A stretch of 64,000 bases of DNA from contig NW_005197722.1 of assembly GCF_000372725.1 (NCBI RefSeq), forward strand, positions 439,517 to 503,516, read 5' to 3'. Under the pieces are notes generated by a model, which saw only the letters and a program-made list of their open reading frames with translations, did no database searches and was not told where the DNA came from. How positions within the stretch are numbered: position 1 is the first letter of the stretch; every line of letters begins with the position of its first letter. This document shows positions 33,009 through 43,299 of the stretch, one piece after another. The position numbers and the translations under genes were made by a program. This DNA comes from Emiliania huxleyi CCMP1516. Lineage: Eukaryota; Haptophyta; Isochrysidales; Noelaerhabdaceae.

Positions 33009-33503
33009 CCGTGGCTCTCTTGCGGAGATTTTATCTCTCGGCTGTGTTGTGGCTCGCCAAAGCGGTCTCTTTCTCGAGATGGCGCTGACTGGGCCAGTGC
33101 ATGTTTTCGTAGAGATCAAAGGTCGTCCGGGTTCTCCTGTCGAGCGTGCCGAGGGCTGGCCGAGGGGGGGGCGACAGGCAGGGGGGCGTGGCCCCGAGTA
33201 CTCTCAGCGTTTTAGAGGGCGTAGGGTGTGTCGGGTGTGTCGTGAGTCGTGGGACTAGCCGGGTCCGTAGCCGTCGCGTGGAAGCTGAGTTGAGGAAATC
33301 GAGGGACGCGAGACCCACTTCGCCACACAGACGGTCCCGCGCCTCGCCGCTATCACGTACACGTTGTGTATGCATATAACTAACTTTAAGAGACCTAGGC
33401 ACCGCGGTCCGCGCGGCTGCCGCGTCTCAGAATCGACGTCGCGCTGGGGGTCCGTGACGACTCTCGACTGTTTTGCTGCGAGAGAGTGAGCGGCGAGTGC
33501 GCG

Positions 33504-33851
33504 TCAGCCCGGACCGCGCATCGCTCTGCCGGTCTCGCGTGTGAGGAGGAGCCCTCCGCGGACGACGCCCTTCGAGTGGTGCAGCTCGAGGACCGCCCCC
33601 TGCTCGCGCAGCCACTGCGTGCAGACGGCGATGTCGCCCCCGAAGCCGAGCAGGTGCGCCGCGCGGGAGAGGGGGAGGGAGGGGACGAAGGCGGCGCACA
33701 CCTGACTCATCCAAACGGGCCGATGCAGTGATCAGCGAAAGGGGAAGGGAGGGGAGGGGGGGGGGGCGTGGACCGCGCGGAGGGCGCGGCCGCGTTGCGG
33801 CTTGAGCAGCGGCTGCAGCAGCGCGGCGGCCAGGTTATGCAGCCGGCCGCA
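33504..33851 (-). CDS. SAC3/GANP-like C-terminal fragment, truncated upstream
   Basis: Two minus-strand exons: about 33851-33774 (CGRLHNLAAALLQPLLKPQ, then RGRALRA) and 33701-33504 (VCAAFVPSLPLSRAAHLLGF... CTQWLREQGAVLEL, then stop). The R..AL...A.......PL.....LLGF pattern with a following G....L......L is the end of the SAC3/GANP (PCI-related) helical domain, seen in LENG8/THP3-type mRNA-export proteins. No upstream exons could be found: the coding signal stops where the 163-bp direct repeat (33863-34025) begins. It is either a broken gene copy or a gene whose upstream exons lie further off. Family call is moderate. Confidence 0.45.
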
Positions 33852-33862
33852 CTCGCCAAAGG

Positions 33863-34025
33863 AAACAGCGCTTCGTGGCACTTGCATCGCGACAAGGTCA
33901 CACGCGGACTCTCCAGCCTCTCAGCTCACCACCTCGCCTTCCCTGCCGCTCTCCTGGCTCAGTCCTATCAGTAACAAGTCTGAGCCGTCCCGACCCGCAC
34001 TTATCTTGGGTCTGCAAGCTCACAC
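33863..34025 (+). repeat. 163-bp direct repeat, copy 1
   Basis: Nearly identical to 34222-34384 (a handful of substitutions), same orientation, 359 bp apart. It includes CATCGCGACAAGGTCACACG and TCCTATCAGTAACAAGTCTG. It abuts the truncated SAC3-like coding fragment. Confidence 0.95.
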
Positions 34026-34221
34026 CGGCTGGTGATGCCACCGAGAGGGCTCCAGATTGTCTCCGGTGGACCCCATCCGAGGCGATTGCGAGGGCATTCC
34101 GGAGGTCATCATCGGCGCCATCGACCGTGATATGTCTCGTCCCGCAGCCCTCATGCACCGAACGGATGCATGCAGTCATAATATGTAGGCCTTATCTCCC
34201 GAAGTTTTGAGCAATAGCCGC

Positions 34222-34384
34222 AAACAACGCTTTTTGGCACTCGCATCGCGACAAGGTCACACGCGGACTCTCCAGCCTCTCAGCTCACCACCTCGCCTTC
34301 CCTGCCGCTCTCCTGGCTCAGTCCTATCAGTAACAAGTCTGAGCCGTCCCGACCCGCACTTATCTCGGGTCTGCAAGCTCACAC
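34222..34384 (+). repeat. 163-bp direct repeat, copy 2
   Basis: Second copy of the repeat at 33863-34025. The two copies bracket about 196 bp of unrelated sequence. Too short for classic LTRs, but the layout resembles a tandem segmental duplication or a small solo element. Confidence 0.95.
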
Positions 34385-35134
34385 GGGCTCACAACTACCC
34401 ACACACGGGCCCTCACACGCCCATTACAGATCACAGACGCCGCCGGCACTCGCACTTCACACATGCTCAAACACAGCCCCACCAAAGCACAGCCCTGCTC
34501 AGAGCAGTCATGGACCGCCCTTTGGGAGCCGTGGAAGCCCCACAGCTGCTGCTCCTCTCGGCTCCTTTCAGTGCGTGTCGTGCACCCCCACGACAGCACG
34601 CCGACGGCAAGCTTTGACGCCCGTCTGGTGGACCTGCTGCGGCCACAGCCGCCCCGCACATGCAGCTCGCACCATGACTCGACACTGGGCCCTCTCATCC
34701 CGGTCGTGGCGGCGTGTGTGAAGGATGCGCGGCCGAGCCGCTGGCTGGCGCCGCTTGAACGTCCGAGATGGCCGCAGCACAGGCCACGCGTCGCGCCGCC
34801 GGTCAAACCCAGCCGGTTGGCGGTCGAGTCGGTCGAGCTGGCGGGGCCGGCGAAGAGTTTAGGGTCGGGGACCACGCACCTGGCCGACGCGGGGCGGCCA
34901 AAGTCGAAAACGAGGACTGCCAACGAGCTGCAGGGCGGCTTTGCCAAGGAGGTCCCGTGAAGGTTCACGTAAACGCACAACCCCGGGTGAAGGTTCACGG
35001 GGCCGACTACAGTCAGACAGCGGGTACCCAACGCGGCCAAAGGATATCCACCTCGAGAACCTCGAGACAGCGGGGAGTGCCGAAAAATTCACGGCGCGGC
35101 AACACACGACAGGAGGAACGCCCATCGTGACGTG
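34385..35134. other. Intergenic region with dispersed repeat A
   Basis: No supported gene. Contains a copy of dispersed repeat A at 35025-35066, 69 bp before the start codon of the mitochondrial carrier gene, and two nearby AAGGTTCACG motifs (34961 and 34991). Confidence 0.45.
35025..35066 (+). repeat. Dispersed repeat family A, copy 1 (42-bp core)
   Basis: TACCCAACGCGGCCAAAGGA followed by TATCCACCTCGAGAACCTCGAG. Exact 42-bp copies are at 58063-58104 (plus) and 45134-45175 (reverse complement). Confidence 0.97.
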
Positions 35135-36520
35135 ATGTCGTCGCCCTCGCCGTCAAGGCGGCAGTCGGCCGACCCGCGTGTGGACTTCCTCGCCGGCGCC
35201 GCCGCCGGCTGCACCGTGCGCGCGACACTCTTCCCCGTCGACACCATCAAGACCAACATGCAGCGCTCCGGCGCGAGTCTCTCCGCCACCGTCCAGCAGC
35301 TGCTGCCGCATCGCTCGGCGGTCCCTGCGCTCTACCGCGGCCTTGCGCCGGCACTGGCAGAGGTCGGGGTGAATCGCGGCGCGCTCATGGGCGTGAGCAC
35401 GGGTCTGAAGCAGCTTCTTCCCCCCGACTTGCCGGTGTGCGCCGCCCTCCCAGCCGCGTTTTCGCACCGCTCGCGCCGCGTCCGTATATGCATCGCGTGC
35501 ACACACCCTCGCCGACGCCACCGCCGCCACGCCGCTCGCCAGGAGCTCGCGCGCGACGCCGCCGCCGGCTTCGCGGCCGGAGTCCTCAAGACCACGACGC
35601 TGCACCCGCTCGACACGCTCACCTGCCGCGGGCAGGCGGCGCCTCCGCCCTCCGGGACCGTCGCCCCACCCACCCCACCGCCGCCCTCCCCCGCCAATCG
35701 CAGGTGGGAGGCGCGCAGTGGGCGCTGCTGTGGCCGCGGCCGCAGCTGGCGCCGCTATACAGCGGCCTCGGCCCTGCCCTGCTCCGCTCGGCGCGCGGCG
35801 TCTCCCGTGGCTCTCTGCGCGACCCCTCGCAGAACCTGCCCCCTCTAAACCGTTCCCTCTGCCCCCGATTCACCGTCGGCGAGAGCTGGCTCGAGTCGGG
35901 ACGATCTGGGGAGATGCGGGGAGATTACGGGGAGATACGGGGAGATCGCTGGCTTCACCGTCGGCGAGAGCTGGCTCAAGCGACTGCCCGACGCCCGCGA
36001 CATCTCTCCAGGCGGGCGGGATGGCCATCTGGCTCTCGACGCGCAACGGACTCGAGCGCTCGGCTCCGGAGTCGCTGCAGCGGTCCCCGTGGGCACGCGA
36101 CTGGCTTGTCGGGATGGCGTCGACGGCGCTCACCGACGCGTGCACTTTCCCACTCGACACCCTCAAGAAGAACCTGCAGGCGAGGCCGGGCCGAGAGGGG
36201 GGGGAGAGACCAGCGACGGAACACCCTCGCACGCCAGCTCGCTCGCCCCTTGCCCTTGCCCCCTCGCCCTCCCGTCGGCCTTGTCCGACCTCTCCCGCCC
36301 CCGACCTCGGCCCGACACCGCTCCTCCATGGCCCTCCTGCCTGCAGGCCGATGGCGGCTCCTTCCCGGCGCTGGCGCGCCGCCTCCTCCTCCGCGGCGGC
36401 TGGCCGCGCCTCTACAGCGGGTATGGCCCGCGGCTCGCCATGCAGGCCGTCTCTGGGGGCCTCTGGAACTGGGTCTTCGTGAGAGGGCAGGAGCTCTTCT
36501 CGAGCCAAGGCTGGACTTGA
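35135..36520 (+). CDS. Mitochondrial carrier family protein
   Basis: Start at 35135 (MSSPSPSRRQ). Exon 1 (35135-35434) has repeat 1: DFLAGAAAGCTVRATLFPVDTIKTNMQ with the PxDxxK signature, and ALYRGLAPALAEVGVNRGAL. The next exon, from 35543, gives repeat 2 (AGFAAGVLKTTTLHPLDTLTCR), continued from about 35705 with PLYSGLGPALLRSARGVSRG. Repeat 3 begins near 36095 (WLVGMASTALTDACTFPLDT) and ends in the last exon with RLYSGYGPRLAMQAVSGGLWNWVF. Three PxD/E motifs and three YxGxxPxLxR-like motifs identify a six-helix SLC25 transporter of the inner membrane. Substrate unknown. Middle exon boundaries around 35640 and 35850-36060 are uncertain; a short extra repeat GGGGAGAT lies there. Confidence 0.85.
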
Positions 36521-36907
36521 TTTTGCGTGTTTGTGTATAAAATTTGAACAATTAAGGGACGGTAAACCAACTCTCACCCTCACGCACACGTGGGGAATAA
36601 TGCAGCATAGCTCTCGTCAAAGGTCAATGCAGATATGCAGAAAATGCGCACCCACACACCACGCGAGACACGAGAGACACATTCACATACCGTGCGTCTC
36701 CGTAACTCCGACTCCGCCGCGCTGAAGGTGTCAGGCAAAGGCACATATAAAGCCGTATGCACACAACTTGGTTGGTCGCAACTCGCTCCGGCCGAGACGG
36801 CGTTTCGGAGTATCGGTCTATCGGAGCAGAGAGCGAGATGACAGAGGCGTTGTGTTCATGGACGGCCATTTTCGGGCTCGATTCCTAGACGTGCGCGGCT
36901 CACTATC
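36521..36907. other. Convergent intergenic spacer
   Basis: Separates the 3' ends of the carrier (plus) and the secreted DPHL-domain gene (minus). A/T-richer than the genes; no further feature seen. Confidence 0.4.
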
Positions 36908-38212
36908 TCACTCGGACTCACTCGCCAATGCATCAAAAGCGGGCTCGTCACCAGGTGTCTCCGGCGCGTGCTCCGCGTCCTGCATGGCCTCGTCGAACCG
37001 GGAAAAGGTGAAGCGGGTGTCGTGCGCGGATCGCAGCTGGTAATCCCTGGCGGCGCCCTCGATCGCCCCCTCCGCTTGCGCGGAGGTTGTCAGGTGGCCA
37101 GAGGGAGGGTAGCTGTCGACCTTTCCGTTGCGCGGCGCGTTTGCAGAGAAGGACTGCCCGACGATGCCATGCGGGAGAGACGCGGCGACAGCGGCGCCCG
37201 TTGCCGTGATGCCGACATCGACCCGGTGCGTCGGGCCAGCGACGCGGTTGTAGACGTAGTCTGCGTTGCGAACAAGACAAGGCAGGAGCTGAGAGTGTGG
37301 GCAAAAGTACGAACGGGGCCAGCGTCTGAACGCGGGGGCGGCAGCAGTGCGGAACTCACTGCCGCGGATGACAAAGGTCCAGCCCCGCACGCCGACCGTG
37401 ACGCTCGAGAAGTTGGCGCGAGCGGTGAGATCCTCGCATTGCTTTCGAAAGCCGAGGCCCCCCGTGAAGTGGTTGCCCCCGCAGTGACCGTGGAGGAAGC
37501 CGAAACCTGTGTTCTGGTCATTCAGCTCGCCCGAGAGGAACGAGAGGTGGAAGAGCTTCCTCCGCGCGCCGGCGCACTTGCTTGCTGGCGATTGGGAGGG
37601 GCAGTCGCCCACGCGCGCCACTACGTATGCCTCTGTGATGAAGGATCCGTTCACCAGGAGCCGTCCTCCATGCAGCGTGAAAGTGGCGTCCTCCGTCAGG
37701 ATGTTCAGCGACAAATCGGGTGCGGAGAAGAAGTTGTATAAGGTGCCGTTGTGGCCTCGGAAGTCTGCGCGGCCGCCGCTAGCAAAGTGAAGATGCGGGT
37801 CCTTGTCGGCGCCGCCCTGCGGCGTGTGCACCACCGCCTGCCCGGCCGAGTACGCGCTGGACAGGGCGGGCGAGAACGAGAGGGGCAACCCCTCGTCTTG
37901 AAGTCGCCTCTGAGCCGAGGTGCGCCGCCGGCTGGAGCAGGAGAGGCTCGACACGGTCAGGCCGGTGTCGGTGCCGATGGCGATCGTGTCGCCGATTTGC
38001 AGGCCGCAGGCGTAGGTATCCACATGGATGCATGTCTCGGCAGCTGCGGCGTCGGCCGTCAGAGTACTCGGTCCGCAGGGCGGTGTCGGCGGCAGAGAGG
38101 GCGGAGGCGGCTCTCCCCCGGTCGCTGCGGTCGGTGGATGGAGGTGTGTGCGTCTTCCTGTCATCCCAAGACTGCTGACTGGCGCATCGGTCCAGCGCTT
38201 CCTTATTGTCAT
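36908..38212 (-). CDS. Secreted root-cap / vWD-like (DPHL...FDFxG) domain protein
   Basis: Read on the minus strand, with an intron at 37359-37261 that the open frame happens to pass through; splicing gives WTFVIRGNYVYNRVAGP in phase 1. The core is DPHLHFASGGRADFRGHNG followed by YNFFSAPDLSLNI and LLVNGSFITEAYVV, the pattern of the vWF-D-like domain of plant root-cap and late-embryogenesis-related extracellular proteins. It is followed by GFGFLHGHCGGNHF, then HGIVGQSFSANAPRNGKVDS and EGAIEGAARDYQL. Cys residues upstream (CIHVDTYACGLQIGD) suit an extracellular location. The first about 50 codons of the frame look non-coding; the real first exon, with a signal peptide, was not located. Confidence 0.65.
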   Translation of the reverse strand: MTIRKRWTDAPVSSLGMTGRRTHLHPPTAATGGEPPPPSLPPTPPCGPSTLTADAAAAETCIHVDTYACGLQIGDTIAIGTDTGLTVSSLSCSSRRRTSAQRRLQDEGLPLSFSPALSSAYSAGQAVVHTPQGGADKDPHLHFASGGRADFRGHNGTLYNFFSAPDLSLNILTEDATFTLHGGRLLVNGSFITEAYVVARVGDCPSQSPASKCAGARRKLFHLSFLSGELNDQNTGFGFLHGHCGGNHFTGGLGFRKQCEDLTARANFSSVTVGVRGWTFVIRGSEFRTAAAPAFRRWPRSYFCPHSQLLPCLVRNADYVYNRVAGPTHRVDVGITATGAAVAASLPHGIVGQSFSANAPRNGKVDSYPPSGHLTTSAQAEGAIEGAARDYQLRSAHDTRFTFSRFDEAMQDAEHAPETPGDEPAFDALASESE

Positions 38213-38235
38213 TTTACCTAAAAATTCCTAGATAG

Positions 38236-38705
38236 CGGCTCGACGCCGACGCCCTCGCCGCCGCCCTCTCTTCGCACCGCGCCGTCCAGGACGCAAAGTC
38301 CTTCCGCGAGCGCACCGTCTTTCTCCTCGGCTCAGAGGCGGCGGCGAACGACGTCTACTTCGAGGTGTCGGCCGCCATCCGCCGGCTCGAGAGCAGCGCG
38401 GACAACGGGTTTGACCCCGCCTCGCCGCCGTACCGCACGCCCGGAGGCTCGAGCGTCCACCAGGGCAAGAGCCCCGCCGCCGGGGCGGTGCGTCCGTCGG
38501 AGCGGTGGGCCGACAAGGAGCTCGAGCTGGAGCAGTACGTCTCGAACTTCGAGGAGGAGGAGATGACGTCGATGGCGCTGCTCGAGGACATCGTCAACCG
38601 CAGCGACGGCGAGAAGGAGCTCATGGAGGCGCTCAAGGAGATGGGCATCAAAAAGATGGGCCACCGACAGAGACCATCGTCGGCGCCGTGCTGGGCAAGC
38701 TGTGA
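38236..38705 (+). CDS. Unrecognised gene, 3' exon(s), with a homopolymer frameshift
   Basis: After a GATAG acceptor the frame reads RLDADALAAALSSHRAV, then a soluble charged protein (KELELEQYVSNFEEEEMTSM, ALLEDIVNRSDGEKEL, MEALKEMGI) with predicted helices. At 38649-38655 the run ATCAAAAAG appears one A short. With an extra A the protein ends IKKDGPPTETIVGAVLGKL and stops at 38705; without it the frame drifts into shadow sequence. No upstream exon is visible on this strand because the minus-strand gene 36908-38212 lies there, so the 5' part is missing or further upstream. Function unknown. Confidence 0.5.
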
Positions 38706-39415
38706 GCGGGCGGCGGAGGCGCGGGGGAGGGAAGAGCGGAGGGCGCCGCCCTCCCACACACCTCAGTCTGCGCGTCCACTCCACACGTCCACTCCACACG
38801 TCCATGCGCCGGGCGCCGACTCAAATCGCGTCTCGGCGCACATTTCAGCGCGTATTGGGGGTCGCGCAGAGTCAAGAGAGTAGAGAGCGTAGGCCCAGCC
38901 GTCGTGACGGCATCGCCTCATGCGCATGTCCATGTATTATTTGATAATCACACCGAAAAATGTCCGATTGCGATTCGTCTCTCTCACATCCATCTTTTCC
39001 ATATGTGTGTGCTCTCTCTCGCGACCGTCTCTCACTCTCTGCCACTCTGTGCGGGGTCAGAGTCTACTGCTCACACACTCACCCCCGACCTGCCGCTCAC
39101 CAGTCACCTGACCACACCTGGGGGCGAAGGGCACCGCGACCATGGCACCGACGTACTGTCGGCACACGTGTCACATGACTGCCACTGACCGAGAGAGCGA
39201 GCACCATCACCCCACCATCCATCCATGCAACCAATCCATGGTCATCACAACACCGGTCACCTCACCCCGTCGACACACAAAGGGGCCACACGATCGCAAT
39301 ATCCGCTCCGTTTTCGACACGTCTCGTTGCTTCGGCGGTTGCTTTTGGTTGGGGGTGTGGCCTTCCCACACCGCGATGCTTCACTCTCATTGCGAGAGCC
39401 CGTTTTGCTAAGACC
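38706..39415. other. Intergenic region
   Basis: A/T-richer spacer with CACAC-rich and CATC-rich stretches; overlapping short frames only. It lies between a plus-strand 3' end and the 3' end of the minus-strand cyclin gene. Confidence 0.45.
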
Positions 39416-40198
39416 TCACGAGATGCCACCCGGCGAGACGATGTCGATGCCCGACACCGCGCCCCTCTTCTCCTTGAGCCACTTGACCCACACGAACTTG
39501 TCACGGTTTCCGCGGGCCCTTCTGTGCAACGCGACGAGCGCTCGGCCACACGTCATCATGGCCTCGTGCCCAACGCCGATCAGCTGGCCGTACTCTGCCT
39601 CCCACGGCTGCCCCGTGGCGTGCAGAGCGAGATGGATTGCGGCGGCAGAAAGGGTTGACGGGCGAAAGGCGAGCGTTGAGGCCTCGGCCAGCGCGAGTTC
39701 GAGCAGGTATTGAGCGAGGAACTCGGTGCGTGTTCCCTGGACGCACGCGGCGTGGGCCAGCCGGTGGAGAAACGCGAGGGGCGAGGGAGCCGTCAGCCGG
39801 AAGCCCACCGTTGACAAAATATCCGCTTCCATTTTGAAGACGTCTTGGCGCGTGCACCCTGCGAGCCCGACTCCGCGAGCGACATGCCTGGCCGTGTCCA
39901 ACAACAGGAGACATGGCAGCTGCGTGCCGCTCTCCTCGTACTTGGCGGCGAGAAACATGGCGGTGATGCCAACGAGCTCGAGCTTTCGTGCCTCCACCGG
40001 CTCATGGCGGTCCAAGTAGCTGTCCAGCAGAAACACTGTCACAAAGAGCGACTCGGCGTGAAGGCGTAGCTCAGCGTGCGTCTCGGTAAGGTAGTCGACC
40101 AGAAATTCGCGCGACTTTGGCTGAATGTGTGGCTGCCTCCGCTCGAGGTAGTCGGCAGGCGGCCTCTGGCTCATCTGCGGGCGGAATAGTGGCGTCAT
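39416..40198 (-). CDS. Cyclin (A/B type cyclin box)
   Basis: 260-aa frame from Met 40198; the Met at 40174 is also possible. The cyclin N box is clear: SREFLVDYLTETHAELRLHA with the conserved Arg, then SLFVTVFLLDSYLDRHE, ARKLELVGITAMFLAAKYEE. The C-terminal box follows from CTRQDVFKMEADILSTVGF, with PSPLAFLHRL and LAQYLLELALAE. The spacer between KYEE and RQDVF is about eight residues longer than usual, so a short unspliced intron may be included there (about 39880-39945). The N terminus is short and shows no destruction box, so a first exon may be missing. Expected role: activating subunit of a cyclin-dependent kinase. Confidence 0.88.
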   Translation of the reverse strand: MTPLFRPQMSQRPPADYLERRQPHIQPKSREFLVDYLTETHAELRLHAESLFVTVFLLDSYLDRHEPVEARKLELVGITAMFLAAKYEESGTQLPCLLLLDTARHVARGVGLAGCTRQDVFKMEADILSTVGFRLTAPSPLAFLHRLAHAACVQGTRTEFLAQYLLELALAEASTLAFRPSTLSAAAIHLALHATGQPWEAEYGQLIGVGHEAMMTCGRALVALHRRARGNRDKFVWVKWLKEKRGAVSGIDIVSPGGIS

Positions 40199-40773
40199 GC
40201 TCTCTGCTGGTACGAAACGGCAACCACACGGCTACGCCAAACCTCTGCACGCGCGTAGCACTGGGTAATCTCGCCGAGGTAGGGCGGGTCGGCGCACGCC
40301 TCTGCGGCCTGTGTGGGCGCAGCAGTGGCGTCGCTGAGTGTGGTGCGGCGAACCACGTAATTGTGCCGATGGAACGCGCCTTGTACAAGCTGTCGATGCG
40401 ACACGCGATGTCGGTCTGCGGGCTGCGGTGAGCGATTGATGTCCGGTTGGAGATGTCGGAGAGCATGTGTGCGTGTGCTCTACGAAGCACAGAGCGAGGA
40501 GTCGTGTTGTCGAAAGAATTCGGGCGGCCCGGATTTTTGACTGGGTTGGCTGGGTCAGGCATCATTCGATTTTCGTGGATCTTTTCTTTTTCCTCACAGA
40601 AAGAAAGAAAGAAAACACGCAACCCAAGGGAGGGATGGGAGGACGGCACGCCGCCACCACACAGGGATTTTAAGGAGAGGTGTGTGATGCGCTAGCCGTC
40701 GCCCACCCTAGTAGGGAGTCTGCCTCTTCCTATCTCTCTTCGCAGTCTCTCGCCGCTTCTCGCTGCAACCTTC
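40199..40773. other. Divergent intergenic region
   Basis: Lies between the divergent starts of the cyclin gene (minus) and the ShK/glycosyltransferase gene (plus), so it probably contains both promoters. Includes a GAAAGAAAGAAAGAAAA run (about 40600) and pyrimidine-rich DNA from 40735. Confidence 0.5.
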
Positions 40774-42739
40774 ATGCCACCTCGCGGTCGTCCCACTCTC
40801 GTCGTTCTCTCCCTTGTCATTTCCTCCTCTGTCGCGTCGTTCTCTTCTGCCTCGTCCTGCGACGCCGCCGCCTCTTCTGTCGCGGCTTCTTTCGCCTTTC
40901 GGCACACATCGAGCGAGCCGGTTTCGCGCTGCTGGCGGTCTTTGGAGCCTCTTGCCTCTCCGTCGCGCAGGAGCCGTGCGGCGACTCCAACTCTGCGTGT
41001 GGCTCGTGGGCCGACGCCGGTGAGTGCGGCAAGAATGTCGGCTTCATGAAGGCCGAGTGCGCTGAGTCGTGTGGCTTCTGCACGCCGCCTCCTATGCTGA
41101 CGGCCGCTGACGATCCGCTCCTCGGGCCCGAGCGCGTGGTCCTGTGCATACACTATGGCGAAAACAAGTACGGAGAGGTGCAGCAGCACGCGCGGCTTAA
41201 TCACATGTTTCCTGTCAACGTCGACACGCTTCGCATCCGCTTCAGTTCAGACGCGCGCTGCGCGATACGAAGTGGTACAACTTGTCTGCGCGCGCAACAA
41301 CAAGTTCGCAGGCCGCACTCCACGGTGCTTGGTGCCACCGCCAAGCCATATGCGGCCGCGCCAGCTCGTCGAGGAGCGCATGGAAGGCTGCACCGCGCCG
41401 CGCTGCCGCACTTTCACGTGCCGCGAGAGAGCGCTGACCAACCTCTCTGCGGATCAGGGTTCACTCGCGCACGACGGTCTCATCTCGCCACGCCTGAGGC
41501 GCCGCTCTACAGTCCATTACTGGCAGACCGCGCGACAGCGACAGAGTCGTTACGAGGCCGTGTGCACCAAGCAGACCAAGTGGCACCTGAGCACCTTTGG
41601 CAGCCATGGTCACTTCTCCTACCTGGCAGCGCAGCGATGTGAGTTCAACGCACGCGGCTTCCCGCAGCCGGTGAGCGCGCCCGACGCCGACTCCTGCCGC
41701 AACTACTCGCTCGCGTCGCTGCCACCAAGCTGGAAAGAGAGCCACGGCGTCGCACAAGGGACTCGAGGCGCGGGCTGGTGGAGGTGGAAGCCGTTCCTGC
41801 TGCAGCAACGCCTGCGCGAGATTGGCGACGGCGAGGTGCTGGTCCACGTGGACTACGACCTTTTGCTCGGGCAGGACTCGAGCGCGCTGTACTGCCTCGG
41901 GCAGAACGCGCAGCACGGCGTCGCTGCGTTTCACATGCCGTGCTTCACTGAGCGCGCGTGGACCAAGCGCGAGCTCGCAGACGCGCTCGGTGCGGATGAC
42001 GCGATGCTCGACAGCGTGCAGGCGCAGGCGTAGGCAAGGCATGGGCATAGGCGTGCGTGCGTGCGTCGGCAGCGTGCATTGCGCCCACCCGCGTGCTGCT
42101 CGGTCACTGCCTCGCGCTCGCGCACTCGCTCGCGCGACGCCAGCCGTGGGACGCGTCACGCAGGGAAGCAAGCCCGCCCTCTCGCGCACGCGTGCACGCG
42201 CGCACGCGCGCACAGGCGTACGGCGGCATCGTCATCCTGCGCAAGACGCGCTTCGCGGAGCGCTTCGTCGCCGAGTGGCTCAAGTGGACGACGGCGGGCG
42301 AGCTCGCCACCGACGCGCACGACCCGAAGCGGCAGCACGCCGGCTTCGTCGCGCACCGCCACGACCAGTCGATCCTCTCGCTGCTGCTCAAGCGGCACCG
42401 CGTCAAGACGTTCCCGATGCCGGCCAAGGAGCACGACGTGCGCGACATCTGGGCGTGGGACGCGGGCTACTGCCACCGCCGCTTCAACTGGCCGCTCCCA
42501 GTCTACCGGCCAACCTACTACTTTGGCTACATCATGCATTACAAGGAGGTGCTGGCCGCGCGACCGCCAAGCACAGCCACACCCACACGCAGCGTCGCAC
42601 AGTCTCACCGCCCCGCCCCTCCCCTCTCGCTTCGCTGACTGGGCGATGCGCCACGGAGCAGATGGGCCATCAGCGCGAGTCGATGCGCGACTGCGACGTC
42701 AAGCAGCCCTACCTGGCGAAGCTGCCAATGCCGGAGTGA
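40774..42739 (+). CDS. Secreted ShK-domain / glycosyltransferase fusion protein
   Basis: Likely start at 40774 (MPPRGRPTLVVLSLVISSSV, a signal peptide). An exon from 40971 holds a ShK/SXC-like domain, CGSWADAGECGKN...C..SCGFC. A frame change at about 41250-41265, in a GCGCGC run, is needed to continue (YEVVQLVCARNNKFAGRTP). The catalytic part has GAGWWRWKPFLLQQRLREI and VLVHVDYDLLL (a D.D metal site), then a 42022-42215 intron with GC-AG ends, YGGIVILRKTRFAERFVAEW and HRHDQSILSLLLKRH, then a GT-AG intron (42549-42661) and a last exon ending LAKLPMPE. The pattern is that of GT-A fold transferases of the GMA12/MNN10 or capsule type. Expected to add sugars in the Golgi or outside the cell. Exon 1 to 2 junction uncertain. 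Confidence 0.7.
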
Positions 42740-42831
42740 GCGGCCGTGTCCCGCCGCATGATCGCGTCGCCGCACTCCTCACTCTCGCCCCTCGCCCTTC
42801 CCTGGCTCTTGGCGTGCCCCCTCGGCAGCTA

Positions 42832-43267
42832 CCTCGAGAGCGAAGCGGAGCTGCGCCTGATGCGTCTCGAGAGCGCGGTCGCTCTCGCGTTCAAGCCCTT
42901 CAGGACGAGTGCCGCCTTCAGGGCGAGCGAGAGCGCTCGGGCGAGGCTGCCGCCGCACAGTGCAGTCGAGTACCTTGGCGGGCTGCGCCCCACCGACGCC
43001 GGCGCCGCCCGGCGCTGCGTGCGCGGCTCCACGTACGGCGGCGTGGAGCTCGACGGCACACCGCTCGTCTGGATCGATGGCGGTTGCTGGGGAGTCTTCC
43101 GATGCCGCGGCGTGGTGCTCCAGTGCGGGCAAAAGTGGCCCCCACCGCGCTTCAGCAAGTGCATCTGCCTGCCGACCAACTCGCTCGAGGCGTCGCGCCA
43201 CTACTTTGACGGCGCGCGCCGGCTCACCGCCCCGCGACGCGCAAGGCCGTGTCATGCGGGGCGGTGA
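42832..43267 (+). CDS. Cys-rich exon with a WIDGGCWGVFRC motif, gene assignment unclear
   Basis: After a CTCGGCAG acceptor at 42831 the frame reads YLESEAELRLMRLESAVALA and later CVRGSTYGGVELDGTPLVWI followed by DGGCWGVFRC, the motif of small secreted Cys-rich modules with a W....GCRG.F.C core. It stops at 43265-43267. It could be a further exon of the ShK/glycosyltransferase gene through alternative splicing of its last exon, or part of a separate gene. Spacing from the stop at 42739 is about 92 bp. Confidence 0.4.
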
Positions 43268-43299
43268 CGCCGACTGCCTTCCGCCTCTCTCTTTGGCAG

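Noticed and set aside
33863-34384. LTR retrotransposon (two direct repeats)
   Set aside because: Only about 196 bp lie between the copies, there is no primer-binding site or polypurine tract that I can see, and no coding.
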